A stretch of DNA of 64,000 nucleotides from an uncultured Aquimarina sp. (GCA_947498595.1 CANMKX010000007.1:62001-126000), one strand, 5' to 3'. Counted from the first letter of the stretch, positions 26,725-37,145 are shown. Numbers and translations are program-made. Notes: generated by a model not told the origin, from the letters alone.

Positions 26725-28965
26725 TCAATTCTTAATTAATTGTTTTAATAATATTTGATTTCCGAAAACATCAGTTATAATGAGTAAGTACATTCCTCTT
26801 TGATTCAATTGTGGATTTATTTCTATACTTCCACTAGCTAAAATCTCTTTTTCATAAACTACTCTTCCTTTTATATCTACCAATTTTATTATTTGTTTTT
26901 CGTTATTTTTAATCAAAGGATATTCAATTTTTAGAGTTGATAAAAAAGGATTTGGATATATATTAATGTTACCTTTATCTTCTATCGTTGGGTAATTTAT
27001 TTCTCCAATCCCTTTCTTTGTCATACATTCACCAAGGTGTTTCCAATTATTTTCAATTCGTTCAAATAAATTATCTTGATAAACAACCTTATCCCCTATT
27101 TGATAGTTTATAGCGCTATTCCATTCCTCTATCTCCTTACAAATATCATTATCAGAAGTATTTTTAGAATAAACGATAACTAATTTCGCTGCTTTATTAG
27201 CCCCTCCTTCGTAAGAATCTGCAACCCGTTTTGCATCTTTATTCGACAAACTAATTCCAATTCCTTTAATGGCAAAGCTCAAGTTATTTCCTTCATTCCA
27301 ATCTGTTTTATTTACCAAACCTTGAATCATGTCTTTTATATCTGGAGAACGTTGTGCTATTCCACTTTCATTTCTATTCCATGCTATTGGAAACCAATTC
27401 ATTTTTTGAGAAAACACTGCTCTATTTGACACATTGTTAGTTGAAGAAAATGCAGGCGAATTAACCGCCGAGTGTAGTGAAATTTCTAATGCTGCATTCT
27501 TTGTATTGCTCTCATCAGCTGTAAACTGAATATAAGCTTCATCAATATGAGCTCCTTGGGGAATTTTTATAGATTGAAAACGTAATCCAATAATCTGGTA
27601 ACTTGATTTATTGAAAATATCATATACCATTTCTAAATCACTACTGTCTTTATAAATATCTCCGTTTTTATCTTCTTCGACATCATCATTACCATTAGTT
27701 ATACTGACTTCAATTTTACCATTATCTGGTACGGTAGTTATTTTTTTATAAATTGTAACAACACTACCATTTGAAGGATTCCAAATATTTAAATTGACAG
27801 GTATTTCAAAAACATTATCATTTGACACTTCCCCTACAGAATTTGCATTGTCTACTTTTATTGTTCGCGTTTCTATTTTTTCTTGATCTACAAAAATCCA
27901 CTTAAATTGATTAAATCTTCCCGAATTTCTTGTCCAATCTTTATTGTCATCATTCGTTCGCAATGGTGCTCCCCAACACCCTTCTCCAACATAAACAGTT
28001 CCGTTATTATCATCTCTAACAAATCCTTCATCATTTCCAGATTGCGAAGTTGGCTTTAATGGCCAAGTAGATTTAACCGTATGCGCATCACACTCTACTA
28101 CTAACTGTACTTCTTTATTATAAAATAAAGATGCCCAATTATTATATTGAGAATTCCCATCTGATTTAAATCGAACATGTGGTCTCATTGGCTTATGATA
28201 TTGTGCTATTTTCCATTGTACTTCTTGATGCGAATTTAAATCGTTATCTAACCAAGTAGTTTGATTCCCTGAGATAGAAATTTCTGTATTTAAAGTATAT
28301 GTTCTAATCAAATTATTACCAAATGTAATGGCATAATATATATTTGAAGATGGTGTATCAAAAAGATTATAAATACTATTATTATTTCCTTCATGATTTC
28401 CTCTAGCTGCTACAATAGGGAACATTCTTCCATCTGAAGCTATTGTTAATTGCCAATCATCAAACCACGTTTTCCATTGATCATTAGTATCATCATCTGT
28501 CATATCTCCTCCAAATAATATTGCATTGGGCTTTAATTTCGCAACCAATTTGTTTGCATTTTTTCTAGGAGTACGATTATTACGAGAATCTCCACCTGCT
28601 ATAAATGATAACCTTGAAGTATCTGCTGGAGCTGTTTTAAACCAAAACCGTTGACTTGTTCCTTCACTATCATGTACAACAAAATAATAATTTGTATTTG
28701 GTTCTAGACCTGTTAGTCTAGTAAAGGTATTATTCATCCCTTTATACGAAACTACTCTATCAGGAGTCTTTGTATTTATATAATTTTGATAATTAACACC
28801 ATGATCAATTTTACCATAATAAACTGTTGCATTGTTTCCTGATATTTGATTCCAGCCAATTACAATAGAAGTTGCAGGGTTTTCTCTTAATGTGAGTCTA
28901 AATTTATCATTTGATCCATTGCAATAGAGACCAAATAATAGCAAAATTAGTACTACTTTTTTCAT
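26725..28965 (-). CDS. T9SS-secreted purple-acid-phosphatase-like metallophosphoesterase
   Basis: A 746-residue secreted protein. After a signal peptide come a fibronectin-like N-domain (about 22-112) and a metallophosphoesterase domain with GGDSR (Asp126), GGDMTDD (Asp154) and GNHE (Asn190/His191). The usual last GHxH motif appears as a C-D-A-H variant. A jelly-roll-like region (about 440-610) follows, then a short CBM5/12-type chitin-binding-like module (about 615-660, with EEWNSAINYQIGDKVVYQDN), and a C-terminal T9SS type A sorting domain (IYPNPF through GMYLLIITD to VLLKQLIKN). It should be exported through the type IX system and act on phosphoesters at the cell surface or outside. Substrate and carbohydrate binding are inferred. 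Confidence 0.88.
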   Translation of the reverse strand: MKKVVLILLLFGLYCNGSNDKFRLTLRENPATSIVIGWNQISGNNATVYYGKIDHGVNYQNYINTKTPDRVVSYKGMNNTFTRLTGLEPNTNYYFVVHDSEGTSQRFWFKTAPADTSRLSFIAGGDSRNNRTPRKNANKLVAKLKPNAILFGGDMTDDDTNDQWKTWFDDWQLTIASDGRMFPIVAARGNHEGNNNSIYNLFDTPSSNIYYAITFGNNLIRTYTLNTEISISGNQTTWLDNDLNSHQEVQWKIAQYHKPMRPHVRFKSDGNSQYNNWASLFYNKEVQLVVECDAHTVKSTWPLKPTSQSGNDEGFVRDDNNGTVYVGEGCWGAPLRTNDDNKDWTRNSGRFNQFKWIFVDQEKIETRTIKVDNANSVGEVSNDNVFEIPVNLNIWNPSNGSVVTIYKKITTVPDNGKIEVSITNGNDDVEEDKNGDIYKDSSDLEMVYDIFNKSSYQIIGLRFQSIKIPQGAHIDEAYIQFTADESNTKNAALEISLHSAVNSPAFSSTNNVSNRAVFSQKMNWFPIAWNRNESGIAQRSPDIKDMIQGLVNKTDWNEGNNLSFAIKGIGISLSNKDAKRVADSYEGGANKAAKLVIVYSKNTSDNDICKEIEEWNSAINYQIGDKVVYQDNLFERIENNWKHLGECMTKKGIGEINYPTIEDKGNINIYPNPFLSTLKIEYPLIKNNEKQIIKLVDIKGRVVYEKEILASGSIEINPQLNQRGMYLLIITDVFGNQILLKQLIKN

Positions 28966-28993
28966 GTGATTGTGTGATTTTTAGTTAATTTCT

Positions 28994-29025
28994 CAAATCT
29001 ACCTGAAAAAACATCTCAAAAACAA
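28994..29025 (-). promoter_or_regulatory. promoter of the metallophosphoesterase gene
   Basis: On the minus strand a TTG (29023-29025) is followed after 21 bases by an exact -7 box TAGATTTG (28994-29001), about 29 bases before the start codon. This matches the Bacteroidota -33/-7 promoter layout. Confidence 0.7.
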
Positions 29026-29129
29026 CGCTCAAAAAAGCTTAATTAAGTTTTAAGATAGGTAACCTAAACTTTTCATTTTATTCATGTTACAATAAAAAAA
29101 AAGTAACATTTGATTCTTTACTTTATAAA

Positions 29130-30023
29130 ATGAAAAATATTATTTATAAAGAGACTCTTATTAGTTATTTACTAACAATAAGTTTAGTTTTAATATTATT
29201 AGGACGAGCTTGGCAACATCTTTTTTGGGATGCTCCTTATAGATCTTTTTTTTGGAATGAATCTATATTAAAACCTATAATTGAATCATTTACAACTTTA
29301 AATTGGACAGATTATATAACGAGTAAACGTACTGATTTCTACATCCAATTATTAATTCAGTCTAATGGTATTTTGTATATATTTGCTATAATTGCTATTT
29401 ATTTATTTAACTATCTACGTAAAATTTCTACTAACATTCTTTTAGTAACTGGTGGTTCTCTTTTGTTATTAGCATTATTATTAACTAAAGAGAAATTTTA
29501 CCATACAGCACAGTTTTTTGAGCACAGTATACAATTTGGGGCTCCTTTTCTTTTTATTTATTATAAAAGTAATTATTTCAATTTCAGGCATTTTATATAC
29601 ATCCTTAAAATTCTTGTAGCGTTAACTTTCTTTTCTCATGGACTATATGCATTTGGTTTTTATCCTTTACCTGGTAAATTTGTAGATATGACAATTCAGA
29701 TCATTAAATGTAACGAAGAACAAGCGATTTTTCTCTTATATATTGCTGGCATTTTAGATTTCCTAGTAGCGATATTAATTTTTATTCCTTTTACTGCAAA
29801 ACCAGTTCTATTATATGCAGCTATTTGGGGAATAATTACTGCATTTGCTAGAGTTTTTGCTAATTTTAATGTAGAATTCATTTTTAGTTCTTTACATCAA
29901 TTTGGATACCAGACAATATATAGATTACCACATGGTATATTTCCTCTTTTATTATACTTTATAATTCAAAGAAATTACAACTTGATTCCTAAAAAAGTAT
30001 TTTTTAAAACTTCACTTTCCTAA
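29130..30023 (+). CDS. polytopic membrane protein of unknown function
   Basis: A 297-residue integral membrane protein with about seven hydrophobic segments from residue 10 to 285, few charges in between, and a W-Q-H-L-F-W-D-A-P-Y-R motif after the first helix. No family recognised; it has some DoxX-like character (short loops, FSHGLYAFGFYPLPGKF segment), but I would not assign it. It stands alone. An inverted repeat TGTTAC/GTAACA (29085-29108) sits just upstream. Confidence 0.75.
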   Translation: MKNIIYKETLISYLLTISLVLILLGRAWQHLFWDAPYRSFFWNESILKPIIESFTTLNWTDYITSKRTDFYIQLLIQSNGILYIFAIIAIYLFNYLRKISTNILLVTGGSLLLLALLLTKEKFYHTAQFFEHSIQFGAPFLFIYYKSNYFNFRHFIYILKILVALTFFSHGLYAFGFYPLPGKFVDMTIQIIKCNEEQAIFLLYIAGILDFLVAILIFIPFTAKPVLLYAAIWGIITAFARVFANFNVEFIFSSLHQFGYQTIYRLPHGIFPLLLYFIIQRNYNLIPKKVFFKTSLS

Positions 30024-30097
30024 ATCATTTATTTTCAACATCGTTCAATTCTCAATACTATTTTAATGCTATATTTTTTATAATTTTTAATGAAATT

Positions 30098-30128
30098 TTG
30101 TCTTTCGTAAGAAACAATAGTACTTTTA
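30098..30128 (+). promoter_or_regulatory. probable promoter of the YceI-like gene
   Basis: A TTG (30098-30100) and a -7-like TACTTTTA (30121-30128, one mismatch to TAnnTTTG) are spaced by 20 bases and lie about 37 bases upstream of the ATG at 30166. Confidence 0.5.
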
Positions 30129-30165
30129 TATCTCGAAATATTCGACTTACTTAATACTAATTAAC

Positions 30166-30795
30166 ATGAAAAAAATAATTCTACTAGCTGCTATTGCCTT
30201 AGCAACTATCAGCTGTAAAAAAGAAATTAAAAAAGAAACTACTGACGTTACAAAAGAAGCTATTGAAGTTCCTGCTAAAGAAACTTACCTTGTAACATCA
30301 GAAGGTACCGATATTTATTGGACTGCATATAAAACTACTGCAAAAACGCCAGTAAAAGGGCAGTTTACTAAGATTAATCTTAAAAATGCAAAAGCTACAG
30401 AAAATCCTATTGATGCTTTTAATGGTTTGGAATTTTCTATCCCAGTAAGCAGTATCTTTAGTAAAAATGAAGATAGAGATTCTAAATTACAGAAATTCTT
30501 TTTTGGTGTTATGGATAATACTGAATTACTTTCTGGAACATTTAAAATTAACGCTGACAAAAAATGTGTTATTAATTTCACTATGAATAATACAACTTTT
30601 GATCTTCCATTAACATATAAAATTGAAGGAAGAACTGTAATATTTAATGGTCTTATGCAATTAAAAGACTGGAATGCTCTTGATGCTGTAGCATCTATAA
30701 ATAAAGCTTGTTTTGATTTACATAAAGGAGAAGATGGCGTAAGTAAAACATGGGAAGAAGTAGCAATTGACGCTACTGTTTATTTAAAGAAATAA
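30166..30795 (+). CDS. YceI-like lipoprotein
   Basis: A 209-residue lipoprotein: MKK, a hydrophobic core and lipobox TISC (Cys17), then a charged linker and a YceI-type domain (about 45-208). The domain shows TDIYWTAYKTTAKTPVKGQF, a strand-rich middle, LSGTFKINADKK and a terminal V-A-I-D-A-T-V-Y-L-K-K strand. YceI proteins are lipocalin-like carriers that bind long isoprenoid or amphiphilic molecules in the periplasm. The ligand is unknown here. Flanked by a promoter-like element and a strong terminator, so it is a single-gene unit. Confidence 0.85.
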   Translation: MKKIILLAAIALATISCKKEIKKETTDVTKEAIEVPAKETYLVTSEGTDIYWTAYKTTAKTPVKGQFTKINLKNAKATENPIDAFNGLEFSIPVSSIFSKNEDRDSKLQKFFFGVMDNTELLSGTFKINADKKCVINFTMNNTTFDLPLTYKIEGRTVIFNGLMQLKDWNALDAVASINKACFDLHKGEDGVSKTWEEVAIDATVYLKK

Positions 30796-30811
30796 TAGCT
30801 ATCCATATATC

Positions 30812-30851
30812 AAAAAGCCTCTAAAAGTATTTAACTTTTAGAGGCTTTTTT
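30812..30851 (+). terminator. intrinsic terminator after the YceI-like gene
   Basis: A 17-bp perfect stem (AAAAAGCCTCTAAAAGT with its complement) around a 5-base loop, followed by Ts. Confidence 0.93.
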
Positions 30852-30912
30852 TATGTATAAACTTAAATAAAATATTAGCTTATATCATTTTCTAAACAAT
30901 GTATTTAAGCTT

Positions 30913-30946
30913 AAAAACACTACGAAAAATCCATCCGTAGTGTTTT
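30913..30946 (-). terminator. intrinsic terminator of the M36 peptidase gene
   Basis: AAAACACTACG pairs with CGTAGTGTTTT; read on the minus strand it ends in a T-run and lies about 23 bases past the peptidase stop codon. Confidence 0.8.
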
Positions 30947-30968
30947 CAATATTATAAACTATATTAGG

Positions 30969-33900
30969 TTATTGGATCACTAATTTTTTAACAATGCTAT
31001 TAGAAACTGAGTTTATTCTTATAAAATAAATTCCACTTGCTAATTTAGCTACATCTATATTCTTTTCACTTTGCATATCTTTTAAATCGATTGTATTAAT
31101 CAATTTTCCATTCAAATCAATAATACTTGCGTTTTCTAATGATTTATCTCCAGTATAACGAAGTGTGATTCTATCTGAAGCTGGATTAGGATATAATTCA
31201 AAAGCATTTTCTACTAAAACATCTTCCACAGATAATGTTCCTTCAACAGTTACTATTGCTTCACATACTGTTGTGTTTCCTTCTGTATCTGTTGCCGTTA
31301 CTGTTACAGTATTATCTCCTATATTATTAATATCAAATGTATCAATATCTAAAGTTACAGTTGCTTCTAATCCACAACTTCTAGGTAATCTAACATCTGC
31401 ACGTGTAAATGATACATAATCATTTGATGTAATTGACCAATCTTCATTATTTCTACCTGGTACAGCTCCTCCTAGAGTTCCGTTGATATTCTCAATTCCT
31501 TGTGAATGATTATCACCATCGCTTAACATTTGAGTTGTATGAATTTCAATTTTATTACTTCCTTCAAATAATTGTACTTGTGCAGTAACAAGATCGGTTG
31601 AAGCTCCACCAAAACTAAAATGTGGAACGTCTTCAAATTCTACTACTAAAATTCTGTTAGGAGCTACTCCTGTAGTTTCGTAACGAATTGCCCCTCCAGC
31701 AGATGGATTTAAATCACTCCATGCAAAAGCTATAATATTATTATTTCCACCTTCACTTGGCATAGTAGTAACAGAACAGCAAGCGCTCTGAGACACTTCA
31801 TCTCCAAAACCTATAAATCCATTAGATGAAATTTTAAATTCTGTATATGTCTCATCAAAATATGTAAAATCAAATCCTATAGCTAAGTTTTGTACTAATT
31901 GATCGTCATTCAATGTCAAAGCTGTTCCTGTAGCCGAAATATCAATTGGGGCAAATGTACCTGTTTGGTTAATATCATATCCTTCTGCTAATAAATTTGC
32001 AACAACATCTTCTTGAGTAATTGTAGCATTTCCATCTCCATCTAAAACAACTGTAGCATTTTTACATTCTAAAATAGGTGCAACTTCTCTTACTTCAATT
32101 GTTTGCGTTGCAGTGTTAATCGCTGTACATAAACTAGTAGCAGTATAAGTAATTGTATGAGTTCCTGCTCCTGCTGCAGTAGGATCGAAGCTATAAGTTA
32201 TTCCATTTCCATCATCTGTTACCCCTGGTCCACTATACACTCCACCTTCAGGTAGTCCTCCAGTTAAACCATTAACTTCACTTTCACCAAGACATAAAGA
32301 TGTCGGTGCATCTAATAGAGCTACTCCAGGAATATCAAAAGCCTCTACATTATCTGTTCTATTATTTGATGTTCCTTGTTGCGCTGTAAATCCAAGTCCT
32401 CTTCTTGCAAAAGCTTCCCATAACAAACATTGGTTTGCTCCTCCATAAAGAGCTCTATCTGCTGCTAATATACCATCTCTTCCATCTACAAAACCTGGAT
32501 TACATGGTTGTAATTTTAAACCTTCTGTAACTAAAGCAATTGCCATATTATTACCTCCAGTACCTGTATAGATATCTGCATCAAATCCATGTTGATCTAT
32601 TAAATCCCACGTAACTTCCCATAATATTGCTGTCCATGTTGATCCTAAAGGGTGAGGCCCACTTGTTGTTTTGATATAATCATATGTTCTTGGGTCAATA
32701 GTCAAATCTGTACTATAAGGAAAATCTCTAATTCCTCCTCCATCTACTGTTTGTCCTACTAACCAATTTCCTACTGGTCTTCTTTCTGTACCCACATCAC
32801 CTGCTTGCATTGTTAACATTAATCCATACCAGTCACTCCATCCTTCTCCCATTTGCTCATCATTACTAAGACAACCTGTGTTTCCACCACCACCTGTAAG
32901 TCTATTAGAAATACCGTGTCCATATTCATGCACAATTACCATATTATCTACATCACCATCTCTACTATTACACACAAACATTTGCATTGTTGGAGCTGTC
33001 CCATCTGGAGGTGTTCCAAAATTAGCATTACAAGTACCTGATCCATCTTGTGCTTGCGCTTCTACTGCATCTCCACCGTTTCCTCCATTACCGTAATTGT
33101 TAACTTGAAAATTACCGCTGGCAGCATCAAATCCATATCTATATGTTACATCATGAATTATATTACTCCAGTAAAATAAATTTGTAATTGCTCCATCTTC
33201 AGACTGATCTCCATCACTATATTCTGTATTAAACGGAAAATCAAAAGTCAATGTCGCTCCACCATCTGGTTGATAACCTTGATTATCTCCATCATCGTAT
33301 GCATTTGCATTATTACCATTAGTTGTTGTAAATTCACCACCAGCAACACCATCAGTATCATGCCATCCAAAAGGTGATGCAACAGCATCTTCAGGATCGT
33401 TTACTAACACTCTATCTCCATCAAAAGGACTTTCAAATGGTATAGGATATACTCTATAACCACCAGTCATAGAAACCACATTTTCTTCTGCTTTTCTAAT
33501 TACATCTGTAGATACATGTTTTGCATGATCGTGATCTTTATGTTCTATTGTACAATCTGTAACCCAGTTTGTTTTATTTATTATTTTTCCTGTATCAGCA
33601 TTAACTTGGATATCCCACCAGTTTTGTCTGTCTTTTTCATGTATAGAAAGATTCCATGACAGTACAATTTCGCCATTTTCCATTGCTCTATACTTCAATT
33701 CAACAGGAATATCTTTTAAAGAAAATCCTCCTGAACTAAACAATTGTTTCTGACTAGTTCCAGTTGGCTGTTCTTTTAAACTAATCGATTCTAATACTCT
33801 ATAATCAAATTATCTAACAACAGCTTGAATCGCATCCTCAGCAGATATTGTAGGTGATCCAGCATTTCTTATATGTCTAGCCATCTCTCTAACAAAACTA

Positions 33901-34226
33901 TTATGTTTTACTAAAATTTCTCCTGATGGCATTTTATGAATACTAGATTCAGTCCCTTTAATCTCTATTCCGTTATAAGCTTGATTAAAATAAATATGGT
34001 GAATTCCACTTAAACTACTCTTATGTTCACTTGAAATTTTCCAACTTGAAATATCTTCGTTTAAAAGTTTATCCTCATTTACTAACTTCTCTAATTCACT
34101 CTGAATAATTGGATCTGCTTGTTGCGCTTTGATCATTGATGAATTTAGTAGTACTGCCATTCCAAAAACAGCTATGCTACTATATTTTTTTCTTTTTTTA
34201 AAAAGATTGAGTACTTGTATTCTCAT
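30969..34226 (-). pseudogene. M36-family (fungalysin) T9SS metallopeptidase interrupted by an in-frame TAA
   Basis: A gene of 1086 codons with one in-frame TAA at 33810-33812 (codon 139). Both sides are in the same frame, and the 22 codons after the stop read on as plausible protein into the peptidase. The first part has a signal-like segment and the start of an FTP/propeptide region; the second holds the rest of the propeptide, the M36 catalytic domain with HEYGHGISNRL (about residue 430) and the downstream E-G-W-S-D-W glutamate, Ig-like and adhesion-like repeats, and a T9SS type A sorting domain ending VKKLVIQ. M36 enzymes are secreted zinc proteases made with an inhibitory propeptide. The stop removes the catalytic part from the signal peptide, unless there is readthrough or a base error. 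The downstream TTG at 33743 could restart translation but would lack a signal peptide. Confidence 0.85.
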
Positions 34227-34366
34227 ATAATGGTTTTTAATTATTCTTCTGAATTACCTATCACAATCGATAATTGATTATTAATATTCTAAAAACCTTA
34301 TTGAGAAGTTTTAAGTTATTAATTAAATTTAAAGTCATGGGCTTTAACTTGTAAATTTGAGGGATT

Positions 34367-34374
34367 CAAAAATA
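34367..34374 (-). promoter_or_regulatory. -7 promoter element of the M36 peptidase gene (TATTTTTG)
   Basis: An exact TAnnTTTG box on the minus strand, implying a leader of roughly 130 bases before the ATG at 34226. Confidence 0.55.
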
Positions 34375-34456
34375 GCTTAAAAAAAATGATTATCCTTATT
34401 TTTATTTTTCATAATTTATATTAATTTTATGCATAAAAACTATTTTTTAAACATAT

Positions 34457-34490
34457 AAAAAGCCAATATCGCACACAATATTGGCTTTTT
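34457..34490. terminator. bidirectional terminator below the sigma-factor operon
   Basis: AAAAAGCCAATAT pairs perfectly with ATATTGGCTTTTT around an 8-base loop; it ends the minus-strand operon starting at the ECF sigma factor. Confidence 0.88.
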
Positions 34491-34516
34491 ATAATGAAAT
34501 CTCACTTTGATTTCTT

Positions 34517-35155
34517 CTAAACTTCGAGCTTCTTCAACTCTTCATAATTCTTCTTTAATTTCCTAGTTAACAACCCATAAAGCATAAAATAAACAAATGC
34601 CATTAAGCCTATAGCTATAACAATTATAATAAGTAACATTAGTACTACTACATATTTTGGTATATCTCCATTTAAAACTTGGTTTGCAAATTCATTATTA
34701 ACATTTCCATAAAACAATGTTGTTACTGCTAAAATGATAGATATTGTTAAAACTACTAAATTCGTAATTACATAGTATTTTACTGTTCGTCTAGTTTTTA
34801 ATATATTTTTCATTAATAATTTTGCAGAATCAGTTGCTTGTATCTTTTTGTAATTTGAAAAGAAACGAGTCATAAAGTAAATCAAGATACTAAATGAGAT
34901 AATACTTGCAATAATAGACATCGATGAGTTGTACCCCATCTCTTCTAATTTCTCATATGATTTTCCTAATCTAGTTATCAATTCTGCAAAAGCAAAAATT
35001 AAAAACTCTAACACACTAATAATAAAAATCCATTTTACAATTGAAGATGATTTTTTTAACATCATCTTATAGATTTCGTCGTAGGATAGTTTTGGGAGTT
35101 TATCTTCTTGTTTTTTCCAGTCTTTTTTCAGCAATTCTAGTTCATCCATAATCAC
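34517..35155 (-). CDS. membrane protein paired with an ECF sigma factor
   Basis: About 212 residues: a cytoplasmic N-terminal helical region (MDELELLKKDWKKQEDKLPKLSYDEIYKMM) followed by four hydrophobic segments. The gene starts at a GTG (35155) that overlaps the sigma-factor stop as GTGA, or at an ATG six bases on (35149). This tight coupling and the layout of a charged cytoplasmic domain plus membrane helices suggest an anti-sigma-like regulator, though no zinc-binding or RsiW motif is visible. Such flavobacterial proteins are often mislabelled as enzymes. The role is inference. Confidence 0.7.
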   Translation of the reverse strand: MIMDELELLKKDWKKQEDKLPKLSYDEIYKMMLKKSSSIVKWIFIISVLEFLIFAFAELITRLGKSYEKLEEMGYNSSMSIIASIISFSILIYFMTRFFSNYKKIQATDSAKLLMKNILKTRRTVKYYVITNLVVLTISIILAVTTLFYGNVNNEFANQVLNGDIPKYVVVLMLLIIIVIAIGLMAFVYFMLYGLLTRKLKKNYEELKKLEV

Positions 35156-35655
35156 GGATTTAATATTTTTTTCAACTTCGTTTTCACTCTATTCATTTTT
35201 ACCCTTGCATTTACTTCTGATATCCCCATTGTTTCTGAAATTTCTCTATAGGATTTATCTTCTAAATACAAGAAAACTAATGCTTTTTCTATATCGTTAA
35301 GTTGTTTAACAGCCTTGTACATTAATGCTAAACGTTGTTCGTCTTCATAATCGTATTCTTCTGAGCTTATTTTAAAGCTTAGTAGGTCATAATCTGAAGT
35401 CTTTACACTTCTTTTTGATTTTCTATATAATGTAATTGCCGTATTTAACGCAACTCTATACATCCATGTACTAAACTTAGCTTCTCCTCTAAATTTAGGA
35501 TATGCCTTCCATAGTTGGATCGTTATTTCCTGAAACAAATCATTATGAGAATCTTGATCACTAGTATATATTCTACATACTTTGTGAACAATATTTTGAT
35601 TTTGTTCTAGGTGTGTTACAAAATTATGTTCTAAATCTTTATTCACTTTGGTCAA
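35152..35655 (-). CDS. ECF-type RNA polymerase sigma factor
   Basis: A 167-residue ECF sigma factor. Region 2 is the DLFQEITIQLWKAYPKF helix with AKFSTWMYRVALNTAI; region 4 is LYLEDKSYREISETMGISEVNARVKMNRVKTKLKK. No ATG occurs before region 2; a stop codon lies directly upstream of a TTG (35655), so translation begins at that TTG or a GTG three codons later (35646). This is a real example of a non-ATG start. It is followed by an overlapping membrane protein, a probable regulator of its activity. The promoter is not clear. Confidence 0.92.
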   Translation of the reverse strand: MTKVNKDLEHNFVTHLEQNQNIVHKVCRIYTSDQDSHNDLFQEITIQLWKAYPKFRGEAKFSTWMYRVALNTAITLYRKSKRSVKTSDYDLLSFKISSEEYDYEDEQRLALMYKAVKQLNDIEKALVFLYLEDKSYREISETMGISEVNARVKMNRVKTKLKKILNP

Positions 35656-35817
35656 TTACATCTTATAAGTATTGATTTTATAAAGTTTGTTACATTATTT
35701 TTAAGAAAAAACATTTTTTATTCTCAAAAATACTTCTCAGTAGTTGATTTCCTTAAAATTAACATTTTTTATAACATTAATTCTTTTAATAAATTATACT
35801 ATTATATTTTGCCGCTG

Positions 35818-35825
35818 TATCTTTG
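35818..35825 (+). promoter_or_regulatory. -7 promoter element (TATCTTTG)
   Basis: An exact TAnnTTTG box 18 bases before the ATG of the NDH-2 gene, giving a short leader. No -33 TTG at the usual distance was seen. Confidence 0.6.
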
Positions 35826-35843
35826 TAGAACAACGATATTATT

Positions 35844-37139
35844 ATGAATATTCCTAAAACTGATTTACCTAGATTGGTAATTATAGGTGGCGGATTTGCA
35901 GGGGTTTCTCTTGCAAGAAATATGATTAAGGAACCTGTACAGGTTGTGTTAATCGATCGTCAAAATTATCATACTTTTCAACCTTTATTATATCAAGTTT
36001 CAACAGCATCTTTAGAACCTGATTCTATTGCTTATCCTCTTCGGAAAATTGTAAAAAGAAGTACCAACACTTTTTTTAGAATGGCAGAAGTAAATGCTAT
36101 TGATGACAAAACTCAAACTGTATGTACATCCATTGGTGATGTCACTTACGACTACCTCGTTATTGCCACAGGTGCTCGTACAAATTTCTTTGGCAATCAA
36201 AATATTGAAAAAAATGCTATGCGGATGAAAAATCTTCCACAAGCATTGAATTTGCGCAGTTTATTACTAGAAAACTTAGAACAAGCTGTTATTACTTCTG
36301 ACCCTATCAAACGTAAAGAATTATTGCGCTTTGTTCTTGCTGGTGCTGGTCCAACAGGAGTCGAATTAGCAGGAGGGATTGCTGAATTAAAGCTTAATGT
36401 ACTTCCTAAGGATTATCCTGACATGAATTTTGATGAAATGGAAATACACCTTATAGAAGGAGCTGATCGTGTGCTTCCTCCTATGAGTGTTGAAGCATCT
36501 AAAAAAGCTTATGCCTTTTTATCCAACATGGGAGTTCAAATACATCTAAATACGCTTGTTAGTAATTATGAAGATAATATTGTTACAACAAATACTGGTA
36601 CAACAATAGAAACTGCTACATTTATTTGGTCTGCTGGGGTTACGGGAGCTCCTATATCGGGTATTAAAGCTACATCATTAATTCCTAGAGCTAATAGATA
36701 TCAAGTAAATAGTTTTAATCTAATTGATGGATATACAAATATTTTTGCACTTGGTGATATTGCTTTAATGAAAACTGATGCATATCCAAAAGGGCATCCA
36801 ATGGTCGCGCAACCTGCTATTCAACAAGGAAAACATCTGTCTAAAAATTTAAAGCGCTTATTTAATAATAAAGAAATGGTTCCTTTTAAATATTTTGACA
36901 AAGGTTCTATGGCAACAATCGGCCGTAATAAGGCTGTTGTTGATATTGGTAAATTTAAATTTGGTGGCTTTTTTGCTTGGTTTGTCTGGATGTTTATTCA
37001 CTTATGGTTCTTAGTTGGTTTTAGAAATCGATTTATTACGTTTTTTAATTGGTCCTATAATTATATTAATTACGATAAGGCTGCTAGGCTTATTGTACGT
37101 CCTTTTAAAAATAAAACTAGTGTTACAGACAAAGTATAG
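35844..37139 (+). CDS. type II NADH dehydrogenase (NDH-2)-like FAD oxidoreductase
   Basis: A 431-residue flavoprotein. The N-terminal Rossmann motif is IGGGFAGVSLAR; the NADH-binding motif AGAGPTGVELAGGIAEL follows at about 168-184, and the second FAD motif is TNIFALGDIA. The C-terminus has a hydrophobic segment (GGFFAWFVWMFIHLWFLVGF) typical of the membrane anchor of NDH-2, which passes electrons from NADH to quinone without pumping protons. It forms a single-gene unit with a matching promoter box and a strong terminator. Confidence 0.92.
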   Translation: MNIPKTDLPRLVIIGGGFAGVSLARNMIKEPVQVVLIDRQNYHTFQPLLYQVSTASLEPDSIAYPLRKIVKRSTNTFFRMAEVNAIDDKTQTVCTSIGDVTYDYLVIATGARTNFFGNQNIEKNAMRMKNLPQALNLRSLLLENLEQAVITSDPIKRKELLRFVLAGAGPTGVELAGGIAELKLNVLPKDYPDMNFDEMEIHLIEGADRVLPPMSVEASKKAYAFLSNMGVQIHLNTLVSNYEDNIVTTNTGTTIETATFIWSAGVTGAPISGIKATSLIPRANRYQVNSFNLIDGYTNIFALGDIALMKTDAYPKGHPMVAQPAIQQGKHLSKNLKRLFNNKEMVPFKYFDKGSMATIGRNKAVVDIGKFKFGGFFAWFVWMFIHLWFLVGFRNRFITFFNWSYNYINYDKAARLIVRPFKNKTSVTDKV

Positions 37140-37145
37140 AAATAC

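Noticed and set aside
33810..33812. Recoded stop (selenocysteine or pyrrolysine) in the M36 peptidase
   Set aside because: The codon is TAA, whereas recoding of these kinds uses TGA or TAG; a mutation or base error is simpler.
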